From: JBKPIY01 sp046730475
GTDB lineage: Bacteria > Actinomycetota > Thermoleophilia > Solirubrobacterales > 70-9
Direction: 5' to 3'
NCBI GenBank assembly: GCA_046730475.1
Contig: JBKPIY010000085.1
Coordinates: forward strand, 1 to 31,938
Length of the DNA stretch: 31,938 nt
Below are positions 22,510 through 31,065 of this stretch, piece after piece (position 1 is the stretch's first letter; every line of letters begins with the position of its first letter). Under the pieces are notes generated by a model, which saw only the letters and a list, made by a program, of their open reading frames with translations, was not told where the DNA came from and did not search any database. The position numbers and the translations under genes are program-made.

Positions 22510-23796
22510 ATGTTGACGGTCGCCGAACAGGCATCGAAGACGGACACCGGGCGTCAGCGTCACGCGAACGAGGACTCCTACTTCGCCCGCTCACCTCTGT
22601 TCGCCGTCGCCGACGGGATGGGGGGAGCCCAGGCCGGTGAGGTGGCCTCCCGGATCGCCGCCGGCGCCTTCGAGCCGGGGGTCCGTGACGCCGAGTCCCC
22701 GGAGACCCAGCTCCAGGAGATCGTCGAGGAGGCGAACCGCGAGATCCACGAGCTCGCTCAGCGCGACTCCTCGCGGGCGGGGATGGGCACGACCTTGACC
22801 GCCGCGATGGTGAAGGGCAACGATGTGAGCTTCGCCCACGTCGGCGACAGCCGCGCCTACTGCCTTCGCGACGGCGAGCTCAAGCGGCTGACCAAGGACC
22901 ACTCCCTGGTTGAGGAGCTGCGCAGGCAGGGACGGCTCACCGATGAGCAGGCGGAGGAGCATCCCCAGCGCTCGATCATCACCAGGGCGCTCGGCCCTGA
23001 GCCGAGCGTCGAGGTCGACACGATGACCTACGCCGGCCGCCCCGGCGACGTCTTCCTGCTATGCAGCGACGGCCTGACGACGATGGTCAGCGATGAGGAG
23101 ATCGCCGCGATACTTGGTGACGCCCGCAGCCTCCGCTCGGCGGTCTCCCGGCTCGTCGATGCCGCCAACCGCGCCGGCGGCAGGGACAACATCACCGCGG
23201 TCGCCTTCCGGCTCGAGGAAGCGGGCGAGGCGACGGAGGAGGGCGCCACCCTGATCGCCCGCACTGCCGAGCACGCCGGGCTTACCGGCGAGCGGATGCG
23301 AGCGGCCACCGACCGTCTCCGCGGCCGCGGCCCGATGCCCCCGCCGCCGCGGCGCCGGCGGGCGATCAGGATCGGGGTGGCGCTCCTGATCGTGGCGCTG
23401 GTGGCGGGAGGTGCGGTCTTCCTCGCCCGCCAGGTCTACTTCCTCGGCACCGACGATCAGGGACGGGTCGCCCTCTTTCGCGGCCTCCCCTACGAGCTTC
23501 CGCTCGGGATCAACCTCTACTCCGAGCAGTATGCGATCGGGGTCGAGGCTTCGACCTTGACCCCCCAGCGGCTCGACGTGGTCACCGGCCACACCCTGAG
23601 AAGCCACGACGACGCCGTCAACCTGATCCAGGACTTCGAGCAGCGCGAGGGGTCTGCGCCGCCGCCACCTTCTCCGTCCGCCAAGAAGAAGGCTCAGGCG
23701 AACCGCCGCAAGCGACGGATTCAACAACAGCGGCAGGGGAACCGGACCAATGGCCGCTCGACCCGCAAGGGCCAGAGCGGGAGTGGCGGGGCTTGA
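22510..23796 (+). CDS. pstP: PP2C-type Ser/Thr phosphatase PstP
   Basis: A 428-residue membrane phosphatase that reverses PknB-type phosphorylation. The catalytic domain (about 1-240) has the PP2C metal-binding motifs RHANEDSYF, VADGMGGAQAGE, GTTLTAA, HVGDSRAY, CSDGLT and GGRDNIT. One membrane helix (IRIGVALLIVALVAGGAVFLA, about 295-315) is followed by an extracytoplasmic part of about 110 residues. That part ends in a strongly basic, Gln/Arg/Gly-rich tail. ATG 22510 lies 10 nt after fhaB, and the frame upstream of it is fhaB shadow. Its stop overlaps the rodA start (TTGA). Confidence 0.94.
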   Translation: MLTVAEQASKTDTGRQRHANEDSYFARSPLFAVADGMGGAQAGEVASRIAAGAFEPGVRDAESPETQLQEIVEEANREIHELAQRDSSRAGMGTTLTAAMVKGNDVSFAHVGDSRAYCLRDGELKRLTKDHSLVEELRRQGRLTDEQAEEHPQRSIITRALGPEPSVEVDTMTYAGRPGDVFLLCSDGLTTMVSDEEIAAILGDARSLRSAVSRLVDAANRAGGRDNITAVAFRLEEAGEATEEGATLIARTAEHAGLTGERMRAATDRLRGRGPMPPPPRRRRAIRIGVALLIVALVAGGAVFLARQVYFLGTDDQGRVALFRGLPYELPLGINLYSEQYAIGVEASTLTPQRLDVVTGHTLRSHDDAVNLIQDFEQREGSAPPPPSPSAKKKAQANRRKRRIQQQRQGNRTNGRSTRKGQSGSGGA

Positions 23797-25148
23797 GCGC
23801 ACGCAACCGCGAGCTCCTCAGCCTGATCCCAGTCGCGCTTCTCGTCACGGCCGGGTTCGTGGCCGTGTTCATCGTCGACTCCTCCCAGCTCAGCAACTTG
23901 AGCGTGCTCTACGGCGCCTACTTCCTCGGCCTTTGCGTCGCCGCACACCTCCTGATCCGGGCTCGGCTCCCCGATGCGGACCCGTTCCTGTTCCCGCTGG
24001 TGGCGCTGCTGGCGGCGTTCGGCCTTGTGATGATCTATCGGATCGACGAAGACCTGGCGCGCGACCAGGCCAACTGGTTCGTCCTCGGCCTGATCGTGTT
24101 CGGTGCAACGATCGTCTTCCTGCGCGACTACGAGGCGCTCGAGCGCTACCGCTACCTGATCGCGACGGCGGGGATCCTGCTCCTGATCCTCCCGAGGTTC
24201 GCCGGCCACACCGTCAACGACGCCTACCTCTCGGTTGATCTCGGGCCCCTCACCTTCCAGCCGACCGAGCTCGGGAAGATCTGCATCGTCATCTTCCTCG
24301 CCAGCTATCTGCGCGAGAAGCGCGAGGTGCTGGTGATCGGCGCCCGCCGGATCGCCGGGATCACCCTCCCGCCGCTCAAGCACCTCGGCCCCCTGCTGGT
24401 GGTGTGGGGGGCGGCGATGCTGATGCTGATCTTCATTCGCGACCTCGGCAGCTCGCTGATGTTCTTCGCCGCCTTCCTCTCGATCCTCTACGTCGCCACC
24501 GCGCGGGTCTCGTTCGTGATCATCGGGATGCTCCTGTTCGTGCTCGGGGCGTGGTTCTTCGCCTCCCACGTCGGCCACATACATCAGCGCTTCGAGGTCT
24601 GGCTCGATCCGTTCAAGGGCCAGCGCCCGGAGCGAGCCGGCTACCAGATCGCCCAGTCGCTGTTCGCGCAGGCCGACGGAGGGCTGTTCGGCCGGGGGCT
24701 TGGCGACTCGCTGATCCAGCTGCCCGGCAGCACCAAGGGATGCGTCCAGCAATTCCCGGACTGCGGCTCGATCCTGCCCGCCCCGCACACGGACTCGATC
24801 TACGCCGTGATCGTCAACGAGCTCGGGCTGTTCGGCGGGGCGGCGGTGGTCCTCATCTACGCGCTGATCAGCGCCCGCGGCTTCAAGACGGCGATCATCG
24901 CCGATGACGGGTTCTCGAAGCTGCTCGCGACCGGGCTGACCGCGGTGTTCGCCTTCCAGGCGTTCGTGATCATCGGCGGGGTTACCAGGGTGATCCCGCT
25001 CACCGGCGTCACCCTGCCGTTCATCAGCTACGGCGGCAGCTCGATCGTCGCCAACTTCATCCTCCTGGCGCTGCTCTTGATGATCTCCGACAAGGCTCGC
25101 CGCCGCGTCCGCCTCGAGCGAGAAGCCGTCTGGGAGGAGGGGCCGTGA
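23793..25148 (+). CDS. rodA: SEDS peptidoglycan polymerase RodA/FtsW
   Basis: A 451-residue SEDS family glycosyltransferase that polymerises lipid II into glycan strands. It has about ten to twelve membrane segments. The long conserved extracytoplasmic loop reads GGLFGRGLGDSLIQLPGSTK, then LPAPHTDSIYAVIVNELGLFGG. A C-terminal signature is FISYGGSSIVANFILLALLL. The order rodA-pbpA-pknB favours RodA over FtsW. That same loop has two cysteines, KGCVQQFPDCGS, unusual for the family. TTG at 23793 overlaps the pstP stop, and the gene overlaps pbpA by GTGA, so stoichiometric production of polymerase and transpeptidase is likely. Confidence 0.92.
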   Translation: MSARNRELLSLIPVALLVTAGFVAVFIVDSSQLSNLSVLYGAYFLGLCVAAHLLIRARLPDADPFLFPLVALLAAFGLVMIYRIDEDLARDQANWFVLGLIVFGATIVFLRDYEALERYRYLIATAGILLLILPRFAGHTVNDAYLSVDLGPLTFQPTELGKICIVIFLASYLREKREVLVIGARRIAGITLPPLKHLGPLLVVWGAAMLMLIFIRDLGSSLMFFAAFLSILYVATARVSFVIIGMLLFVLGAWFFASHVGHIHQRFEVWLDPFKGQRPERAGYQIAQSLFAQADGGLFGRGLGDSLIQLPGSTKGCVQQFPDCGSILPAPHTDSIYAVIVNELGLFGGAAVVLIYALISARGFKTAIIADDGFSKLLATGLTAVFAFQAFVIIGGVTRVIPLTGVTLPFISYGGSSIVANFILLALLLMISDKARRRVRLEREAVWEEGP

Positions 25149-26587
25149 ACACCCAGATCGTGAAGCTGTTCGGGGTCGTCCTCGTCCTCTACGCGCTCCT
25201 GCTCGGGTTCACCTCCTACTGGTCGATCTTCGACGCGAGCTCCCTGAACGCCAACCGGCACAACAAGCGGGAGCTCTTGGTCGACGAGCAGATCGACCGG
25301 GGCGACATCAAGGCCGACGACGGCACCGTGATCGCGCATTCGACCCCGGTCGGCCGGGGCGATAACAGGGTCTACGTCCGCCATTACCCGCTGGGCGAGC
25401 TGTTCGGCAACCCGATCGGCTACAGCTTCGTCCAGCGGGGACGGGTCCAGTTCGAGCTCTCGCACAACGACGAGCTGGTCGGGAACAAGACGGAGTTCCT
25501 CTCGATCCTCGATCAGCTCCAGGGTCACCGCCAGGAGGGCAACGCGGTGGTCACCTCCCTCGACCCGACCGCCCAGCGGATCGCGACCGAGGACCTGGCC
25601 GGCCGGCCGGGCGCCGCGGTCGCGATCGTGCCCGACACGGGCGAGGTGAAGGCGATGGTGAGCGTGCCCGGTTACGACCCGAACCTGATCCCGAACAACG
25701 CCGACTTCAAGGCCCTCAACACCGCCGATCCGCCTGCGATCGTGAACCGAGCCACCCAATCGCTCTACCCGCCGGGGTCGACGATGAAAGTGGTGACCGC
25801 CACCGCCGCCCTCGACTCCGGCGACTTCAGCCCCGGGACCGTCCTCAGCGGCGCCTCCCCGCAGGTGTGCGGGGGGGTCCCCCTGTCCAACGCGGGCGGT
25901 GAGAACTTCGGCGACATCGACATGACCACCGCCCTGACCAACTCCGTCAACACCTACTGGTGCCAGGTAGGCGAGAAGGTCGGGAGCGCCACGATGTTCA
26001 AGTACATGGACCGGTTCGGCTTCAACTCCAAGCCCGACATCGACCTGCCGAGCTTCCAGCTCGCCGCCAGCGGGGTCTACGACAACGGCCACCTCCTGAA
26101 CCAGAACAGCGCCATCGACATCGGCCGGGTCGCGATCGGCCAGGAGCGCCTGCTGGTGACCCCGCTGCAGATGGCCGAGGTCGCCGCCACCGTTGCCAAC
26201 GACGGTGAGCGGATGTGCCCGCGGCTGTGGGACAAGGTGGTCGACCCCGAAGGCCGCGTGGACAAGCTGGATCCCATCTCGTGCGGGCGGGTGATGAGCA
26301 GCGGCACCGCCGCGGAGCTCACCGACATGATGACCAAGGTCGTTCAGGAGGGGACGGGGACCGCCGCCGCCCTCTCCGGGGTCGATGTCGCGGGCAAGAC
26401 CGGGACGGCCGAGCTCGGGGTCCGGCAGGGCTGCGCCGAGCCCAATCAAGCCTGGTTCATCGGGTTCGCTCCCGCCGATCACCCGAGGATCGCCGCCGCC
26501 GCAACCGTCGAGTGCACCTCGGGCTTCGGGGGCGACACCGCGGGGCCGATCGTCAGGGACATAATGGAGGCCCTGCTCAATGGCTGA
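25145..26587 (+). CDS. pbpA: Class B penicillin-binding protein PbpA
   Basis: A 480-residue transpeptidase that cross-links peptidoglycan with RodA. An N-terminal membrane anchor (about 8-27) is followed by a short pedestal (RGDIKADDGTVIAHS) and the catalytic domain. The active-site motifs are S212-x-x-K (PPGSTMK), S267-V-N and K418-T-G-T. All six cysteines lie in the extracytoplasmic part (in QVCGG, YWCQ, RMCPR, ISCGR, QGCAE and VECTS), which would permit disulfides. The mature length matches mycobacterial PbpA. GTG at 25145 overlaps the rodA stop. pknB begins 14 nt after the stop. Confidence 0.94.
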   Translation: MNTQIVKLFGVVLVLYALLLGFTSYWSIFDASSLNANRHNKRELLVDEQIDRGDIKADDGTVIAHSTPVGRGDNRVYVRHYPLGELFGNPIGYSFVQRGRVQFELSHNDELVGNKTEFLSILDQLQGHRQEGNAVVTSLDPTAQRIATEDLAGRPGAAVAIVPDTGEVKAMVSVPGYDPNLIPNNADFKALNTADPPAIVNRATQSLYPPGSTMKVVTATAALDSGDFSPGTVLSGASPQVCGGVPLSNAGGENFGDIDMTTALTNSVNTYWCQVGEKVGSATMFKYMDRFGFNSKPDIDLPSFQLAASGVYDNGHLLNQNSAIDIGRVAIGQERLLVTPLQMAEVAATVANDGERMCPRLWDKVVDPEGRVDKLDPISCGRVMSSGTAAELTDMMTKVVQEGTGTAAALSGVDVAGKTGTAELGVRQGCAEPNQAWFIGFAPADHPRIAAAATVECTSGFGGDTAGPIVRDIMEALLNG

Positions 26588-26601
26588 TCCCGATCCGGGG
26601 C

Positions 26602-28458
26602 ATGGGTGCGATGGCTAGCGCCCGTGAGGGGACCGTCGTCGACGAGCGCTACAGCCTCAAGCGCAAGATCGGCGTGGGCGGGATGGCCGACGTGTGGCTG
26701 GCCGAGGACACGGAGCTCGACCGCGAGGTCGCGGTGAAGATCCTCCACGACCGCTTCGCCCAGGACAAGGAGTTCGTCGAGCGCTTCCGTCGTGAGGCAC
26801 AGGCGGCGGCCGGGCTCCAGCACCCGAACGTGGTCTCGGTGTTCGACCGGGGCGAGTTCCGGGACACCTACTTCATCGCGATGGAGTACGTCAACGGCCC
26901 CTCGCTCAAGGACCTGGTCAAGGGCGGGATGGGGGTCCAGGAGGCGGTCGACTTCACCCGCCAGATCCTGAACGCCGCCCGGTTCGCCCACCGCAAGGGA
27001 ATCGTCCACCGCGACTTCAAGCCCCAGAACGTTCTCGTCGACGCCGAGGGGCGCGCCCGGGTGGCCGACTTCGGGATTGCCCGTGGAGAGGCCTCCGACA
27101 TCACCCAGACCGGCTCGGTGATGGGCACCGCCCAGTACCTCTCGCCGGAGCAGGCCCAGGGGCGGGGGATCACCCCGCGCTCGGACATCTACTCGATCGG
27201 GGTGATCCTCTATGAGGCGCTCACCGGCCGGGTGCCGTTCCAGGGAGACAGCGCCGTTGCGGTGGCCCTGAAGCAGGTCTCGGAGACGCCGCGCCGCCCG
27301 AGCGCGATCAATCCGAGCGTCCCTCCCGCCCTCGATGCGGTGGTGATGCGGGCCCTCGCCAAGGACCCAAGCCGGCGCTTCACGGACGCCGATGCCTTCC
27401 TAAAGGCCCTCGACGCCGCCGAGCGGGCCCCCGACCGGCCTCGCCCGGAGGACACCGCCGCCTTCGCCGCGGTCTCGATCGAGGGGGAGCCCACCGCCGC
27501 CCGGGAGCCGGACTACGCGGGCTACGGGGACGGGGAGCCGCGGCGGCGCTGGGGACGCTGGTTCATCCTCGCCCTCCTGGTGGCCGCGGTGGCCGCGGTG
27601 ATCGCCTTCGCCCTCACCCGCCCTGAAAGGGTGACGGTGCCGAACGTCACCGGGATCCCGGTGGAAGCCGCCACCGCCCGGCTCGACTCGGTCGGGCTTC
27701 AGTCGAAGATCGTCCTTCATGCGAGCGCAGCGCCGAGGGACCAGGTGGTGGAGCAGGATCCGATCGCGGGCGAGAGGGTGGACAAGGGGGACACGATCAC
27801 CTTGAACGTCAGCACCGGGCCCGCCTCGGTCAAGATTCCCGACGTCAGCGGCCTCACCGAGGGCGACGCGAGCAGGAAGCTGACCGCCCTCGGCTTCCGC
27901 GTCGACCCGTCCTTCCGCTTCTCCGACCGGATCCCCAAGGGCAGGGTGATCGGGACCGCTCCGGAGGCCGACACCTCGATCCCAACCGGGTCGACGGTGA
28001 AGCTGCTGATCTCGAGTGGGACCAACAAGATCGAGGTTCCCTCGCTCGTCGGGCTCCAGCTCGAGGGGGCGCTGGCGCGGCTCGACGCAGTCGGGCTCGG
28101 CTCGAACGTGGTCCAGCGGGACGACCCCGCCCCGAGCAACCAGGTAATCGATCAGAGTCCCCCTGCCGGGAGCCTGGTGAAGAAGGGCGCCAACGTCACG
28201 GTCTTCGTCTCCACCGGGCTGATCGACGTCCCCGGGGTGATCGGCCAGACTCGTCAGGCGGCCGTGAACACCCTGAAGCGAGCGGGCTTCCGGGTGGCGG
28301 TGCAGCTGGACAGCACCGCGTCGCCGAGCCAGGCGGGCATCGTGACCGACCAGTTCCCGCCGCGGGGCTCCCGCGCCCAGCGCGGCGACACGGTCACGAT
28401 CACCGTTGGCGCCCCGCAGACCACCACCACGACCACCACCACGACCACCACTCCGTGA
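26602..28458 (+). CDS. pknB: Ser/Thr kinase PknB with four PASTA domains
   Basis: A 618-residue receptor kinase. The kinase domain (about 14-280) has GVGGMADVW, K46 (VAVKIL), HRDFKPQN with D138, DFG and GTAQYLSPEQ. A linker leads to one membrane helix (about 320-340), then four PASTA repeats starting at VTVPNVTG, VKIPDVSG, IEVPSLVG and IDVPGVIG. These sense muropeptides or lipid II in PknB/PrkC proteins. The protein ends in 11 threonines and a proline. ATG 26602 and ATG 26611 are both possible; the second has GGGG at better spacing. No separate pknA lies between pbpA and pknB. The stop overlaps ddl by GTGA. Confidence 0.96.
   Translation: MGAMASAREGTVVDERYSLKRKIGVGGMADVWLAEDTELDREVAVKILHDRFAQDKEFVERFRREAQAAAGLQHPNVVSVFDRGEFRDTYFIAMEYVNGPSLKDLVKGGMGVQEAVDFTRQILNAARFAHRKGIVHRDFKPQNVLVDAEGRARVADFGIARGEASDITQTGSVMGTAQYLSPEQAQGRGITPRSDIYSIGVILYEALTGRVPFQGDSAVAVALKQVSETPRRPSAINPSVPPALDAVVMRALAKDPSRRFTDADAFLKALDAAERAPDRPRPEDTAAFAAVSIEGEPTAAREPDYAGYGDGEPRRRWGRWFILALLVAAVAAVIAFALTRPERVTVPNVTGIPVEAATARLDSVGLQSKIVLHASAAPRDQVVEQDPIAGERVDKGDTITLNVSTGPASVKIPDVSGLTEGDASRKLTALGFRVDPSFRFSDRIPKGRVIGTAPEADTSIPTGSTVKLLISSGTNKIEVPSLVGLQLEGALARLDAVGLGSNVVQRDDPAPSNQVIDQSPPAGSLVKKGANVTVFVSTGLIDVPGVIGQTRQAAVNTLKRAGFRVAVQLDSTASPSQAGIVTDQFPPRGSRAQRGDTVTITVGAPQTTTTTTTTTTTP
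28420..28452 (+). repeat. ACC/ACG triplet repeat coding a threonine tail
   Basis: Eleven threonine codons in a row (three ACC and one ACG, repeated, then two ACC and ACT) make a 12-bp-period microsatellite at the 3' end of pknB. The encoded tail follows the last PASTA domain and faces outside. Such runs can change length by slippage and are candidate glycosylation or wall-contact segments; function is unknown. Confidence 0.8.
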
Positions 28459-29417
28459 GGGTCGCGGTCCTGAGCGGCGGGATCTCGAGCGAGCACGAGG
28501 TCTCGGTCAACTCCGGGGCCTCGGTGGCGAGGGGACTGCGGGAGGCCGGTCACGAGGTGGTCGAGATCAGGATCGAGCGCGATGGCCGCTGGCTCGCCGG
28601 CGGCGAGGCCCTCTCGCTGGAGCCCGCCTCCGGCTTGCTCGGGTGCGACGCCGCCTTTCCCGTTCTCCACGGTCCCGGCGGCGAGGACGGGAGCATCCAG
28701 GGAGCGCTCGAGGTGCTCCGGGTCCCGTACGTGGGCTCGGATGTCGAGGCGTCGGCGATCTGCCTGGACAAGCTCGTCTTCAAGGCCCTGCTCGGCACCG
28801 CCGGGATCCCCCAGGTCGATCACTGCCGGGTCGGCGACGAAGGCTGGCACGAGGCGGTCAGGTCGCTCGGCCTGCCGCTGTGGGTGAAGCCCGCTCGCCT
28901 CGGCTCAAGCGTCGGGATCAGCAAGGTGACCGAGGGGCGCGACCTCGAGACGGCGATCGAGCTCGCCCGCAAGCACGATCCGAAAGTGATCGTCGAGGCC
29001 TCGGCGCCGGGCAGGGAGGTGGAGTGCTCGCTGCTCGGCCATCGCGAGGTGACGGCGTCGGTCCCCGGCGAGATCGTTGCCCACGCCGATTGGTACGACT
29101 ACGAGGCCAAGTACTCGGCGGGCGGAATGGACCTGGTGGTGCCGGCCCGGATCGGTGATGCCGCCGCCGAACGGGTCCAGGAGCTGGCGGTTCGCGCCTT
29201 CCAGCAGTGTGGGTGCAGCGGGCTCGCGCGCTGCGACTTCTTCGTCGACGGCGAGGCCGTTCTCCTCAACGAGCTGAACACGATCCCGGGGTTCACCGAG
29301 ACGAGCGTCTACGGGAAGCTTTTCGAGGCGAGCGGGATCCCCTATCCCGAGCTCTGCGACAGGCTCGTGGAGCTCGCGCTCGAGCGGGATCGCGAGATCA
29401 GCTCGTACGATTTCTGA
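28455..29417 (+). CDS. ddl: D-alanine--D-alanine ligase
   Basis: A 320-residue ATP-grasp ligase joining two D-alanines for the peptidoglycan stem. Visible motifs are VLSGGISSEHEVSVNSG near the N terminus, FPVLHGPGGEDGSIQGALE, LWVKPARLGSSVGISKV (ATP grasp) and LNELNTIPGFTETSVY at the metal-binding end. The DWYDYEAKY segment has tyrosine where D-Ala-D-Lac ligases carry phenylalanine, so a dipeptide product is expected. GTG 28455 overlaps the pknB stop, ending the wall operon. A ddl directly after pknB is uncommon in mycobacteria and ties substrate supply to this cluster. Confidence 0.95.
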   Translation: MRVAVLSGGISSEHEVSVNSGASVARGLREAGHEVVEIRIERDGRWLAGGEALSLEPASGLLGCDAAFPVLHGPGGEDGSIQGALEVLRVPYVGSDVEASAICLDKLVFKALLGTAGIPQVDHCRVGDEGWHEAVRSLGLPLWVKPARLGSSVGISKVTEGRDLETAIELARKHDPKVIVEASAPGREVECSLLGHREVTASVPGEIVAHADWYDYEAKYSAGGMDLVVPARIGDAAAERVQELAVRAFQQCGCSGLARCDFFVDGEAVLLNELNTIPGFTETSVYGKLFEASGIPYPELCDRLVELALERDREISSYDF

Positions 29418-29430
29418 CGGCGACTGGCCG

Positions 29431-29503
29431 CCCCCGGGGTCAAGTCACGCCGGGGTCGGATCCTGCAATCCAACCCGTGCGACGCAAGACCTGACACCGG
29501 GGG
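29431..29503. terminator. Possible bidirectional terminator between ddl and kinase gene
   Basis: CCCCCGGGGTCA (29431-29442) pairs with TGACACCGGGGG (29492-29503) at 11 of 12 positions across a 49-nt loop, in the 95-bp gap between two convergent genes. There is no T tract on either side, so it is a weak terminator candidate at best. Confidence 0.25.
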
Positions 29504-29512
29504 AGCGCCGCA

Positions 29513-30988
29513 TCAGCTCAGGAGCCGGATCTCGCTGATCTCCATCCGGTAGCGCCCGGGGTCGTCGGTCGCTGGAGGGAGGTGGGTGATCCAGACCAGG
29601 AACGCCCGCGCCTGCTGCGCCCGCAACTCGACGCGCTCGTGGGCGCCCCCGTCGGTGACGGTCCCGATCGGATGGCCCCATCCCGACAGGCTGTCCGGGG
29701 GTGAGGAATCGGGCGAGGAGTAGATCTCGGCGTCCCAGCCGGGGGTGGGGGAGCGGATGTCCATCGCGGTCGGCGTGGTCTCGCCGTTGGTCTCGACGTA
29801 GAGGCCGACCCCGTCCTTGATCCCGCCGAAGTCGGCCGTGTCGTAGTGCTCCGTCGACCACGATGTCGTCGGGTTGCCGTCGATCGCCAGGCTGCCGGTC
29901 TGGGTTTCCTGGAAGTCGCCCAACGGGTCGAACTCCGTCGCCGACCCGGTCGCGATCCTGACGTCGGTTCCGCCCGCGGTACCGTTGCCGCCACCGAGGT
30001 CGTCGAGCTGGCTGCTCCCGACAAACAGGGCGACCACGATCAGTGTGACCCCGACGATCCCCATCGCGATTCCCGCCCGCGAGACCCTGGTCGCGCCCAG
30101 GCGTCGGCGCGAGCGGGGGACCGAGCGCAGCACGGTGGTCGCCTCGCCGCTGGTGCCGCCGCGGGCGGCTTCGATCTCGAGGGTGGACTCGAGGTCCCGG
30201 ACCATCTCGGCGACCGATTGGTAGCGGTCGGCTGGGACCTTGGCCGTCGCCCGGTCGACCACCGCGGCGACCGAAGCCGAGACGTCGGGGCGCCGGTCGT
30301 AGACGTCCGGGATCGTCTCGTTGACGTGCTTCATCGCCACCCCGACCTGAGTCTCGGCGTGGAAGGGGACGTCGCCGGTGAGCATCTCGTAGAGGACGAC
30401 CCCGAGCGAGTAGACGTCGGAGCGCTCGTCGGCGTCATCGCCCATCGCCTGCTCCGGCGAGACGTAGTCAGTTGTGCCGAGAACCCGGCCGGTCGCGGTC
30501 AGGCCCTTCGCCTCCAGCGAGCGGGCGATCCCGAAGTCGGTCACCTTCGCCCTTCCCTCGGAGTCGATCAGGACGTTTTGCGGCTTGACGTCGCGGTGGA
30601 CCAGTTTGCGGGTGTGGGCGGCATCGAGTCCGCGCCCGACCTCGATCGCGTAAGCAACGGCTTCGTCGACCGGGAGGCCGCCCTGATTGCCGATCCGTCG
30701 CTTCAAGGTCTCTCCCTCGACGTACTCGAACGCGATGTAGGGCCGCCCCTCGTCCTCGCCGGCGTCGATCACCGCCACCAGGTTGGGGTGCGAGAGGCGG
30801 GCGGCGGCGCGCGCCTCGCGGCGGAAGCGCTCCAGCTGGTCGGGCTGATCGGAGATCTCCGCGTGGAGCAGCTTGATCGCGACCGGGCGGTCGAGCGTCT
30901 CGTCGCACGCGAGGTAGACGGTCGACATTCCCCCTGATCCGAGCTTGGATTCCAGTCGATATCGGCCCGAGAGGACCGTTCCGATCAC
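29513..30988 (-). CDS. Ser/Thr kinase with extracellular discoidin-like domain
   Basis: A 491-residue receptor kinase. The kinase domain (about 7-270) is intact: LGSGGMSTVY, K39 (VAIKLL), HRDVKPQN, DFG and GTTDYVSPEQ. After a basic linker there is one membrane helix (AGIAMGIVGVTLIVVALFVG). The outer part (about 150 residues, from ATGSATEFDPLGD to the end) resembles an F5/8 type C/discoidin-type jelly roll: LAIDGNPTTSWSTEHY, then a GVGLYVETNG strand and the closing MEISEIRLL. Such folds bind glycans or other ligands and also occur at the C terminus of mycobacterial MurJ. GTG at 30988 was preferred over GTG at 31009 because AGGAG lies 8 nt upstream. It converges on ddl and is divergent from the DsbA-like gene. 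Confidence 0.9.
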   Translation of the reverse strand: MIGTVLSGRYRLESKLGSGGMSTVYLACDETLDRPVAIKLLHAEISDQPDQLERFRREARAAARLSHPNLVAVIDAGEDEGRPYIAFEYVEGETLKRRIGNQGGLPVDEAVAYAIEVGRGLDAAHTRKLVHRDVKPQNVLIDSEGRAKVTDFGIARSLEAKGLTATGRVLGTTDYVSPEQAMGDDADERSDVYSLGVVLYEMLTGDVPFHAETQVGVAMKHVNETIPDVYDRRPDVSASVAAVVDRATAKVPADRYQSVAEMVRDLESTLEIEAARGGTSGEATTVLRSVPRSRRRLGATRVSRAGIAMGIVGVTLIVVALFVGSSQLDDLGGGNGTAGGTDVRIATGSATEFDPLGDFQETQTGSLAIDGNPTTSWSTEHYDTADFGGIKDGVGLYVETNGETTPTAMDIRSPTPGWDAEIYSSPDSSPPDSLSGWGHPIGTVTDGGAHERVELRAQQARAFLVWITHLPPATDDPGRYRMEISEIRLLS

Positions 30989-31065
30989 GCTTGCGACTCC
31001 TGGCTCCACATCTCCCCCGGTATTTTCGACCGCGGCAATCCCGCGAACTGCGAGCTTTCGCCCGA

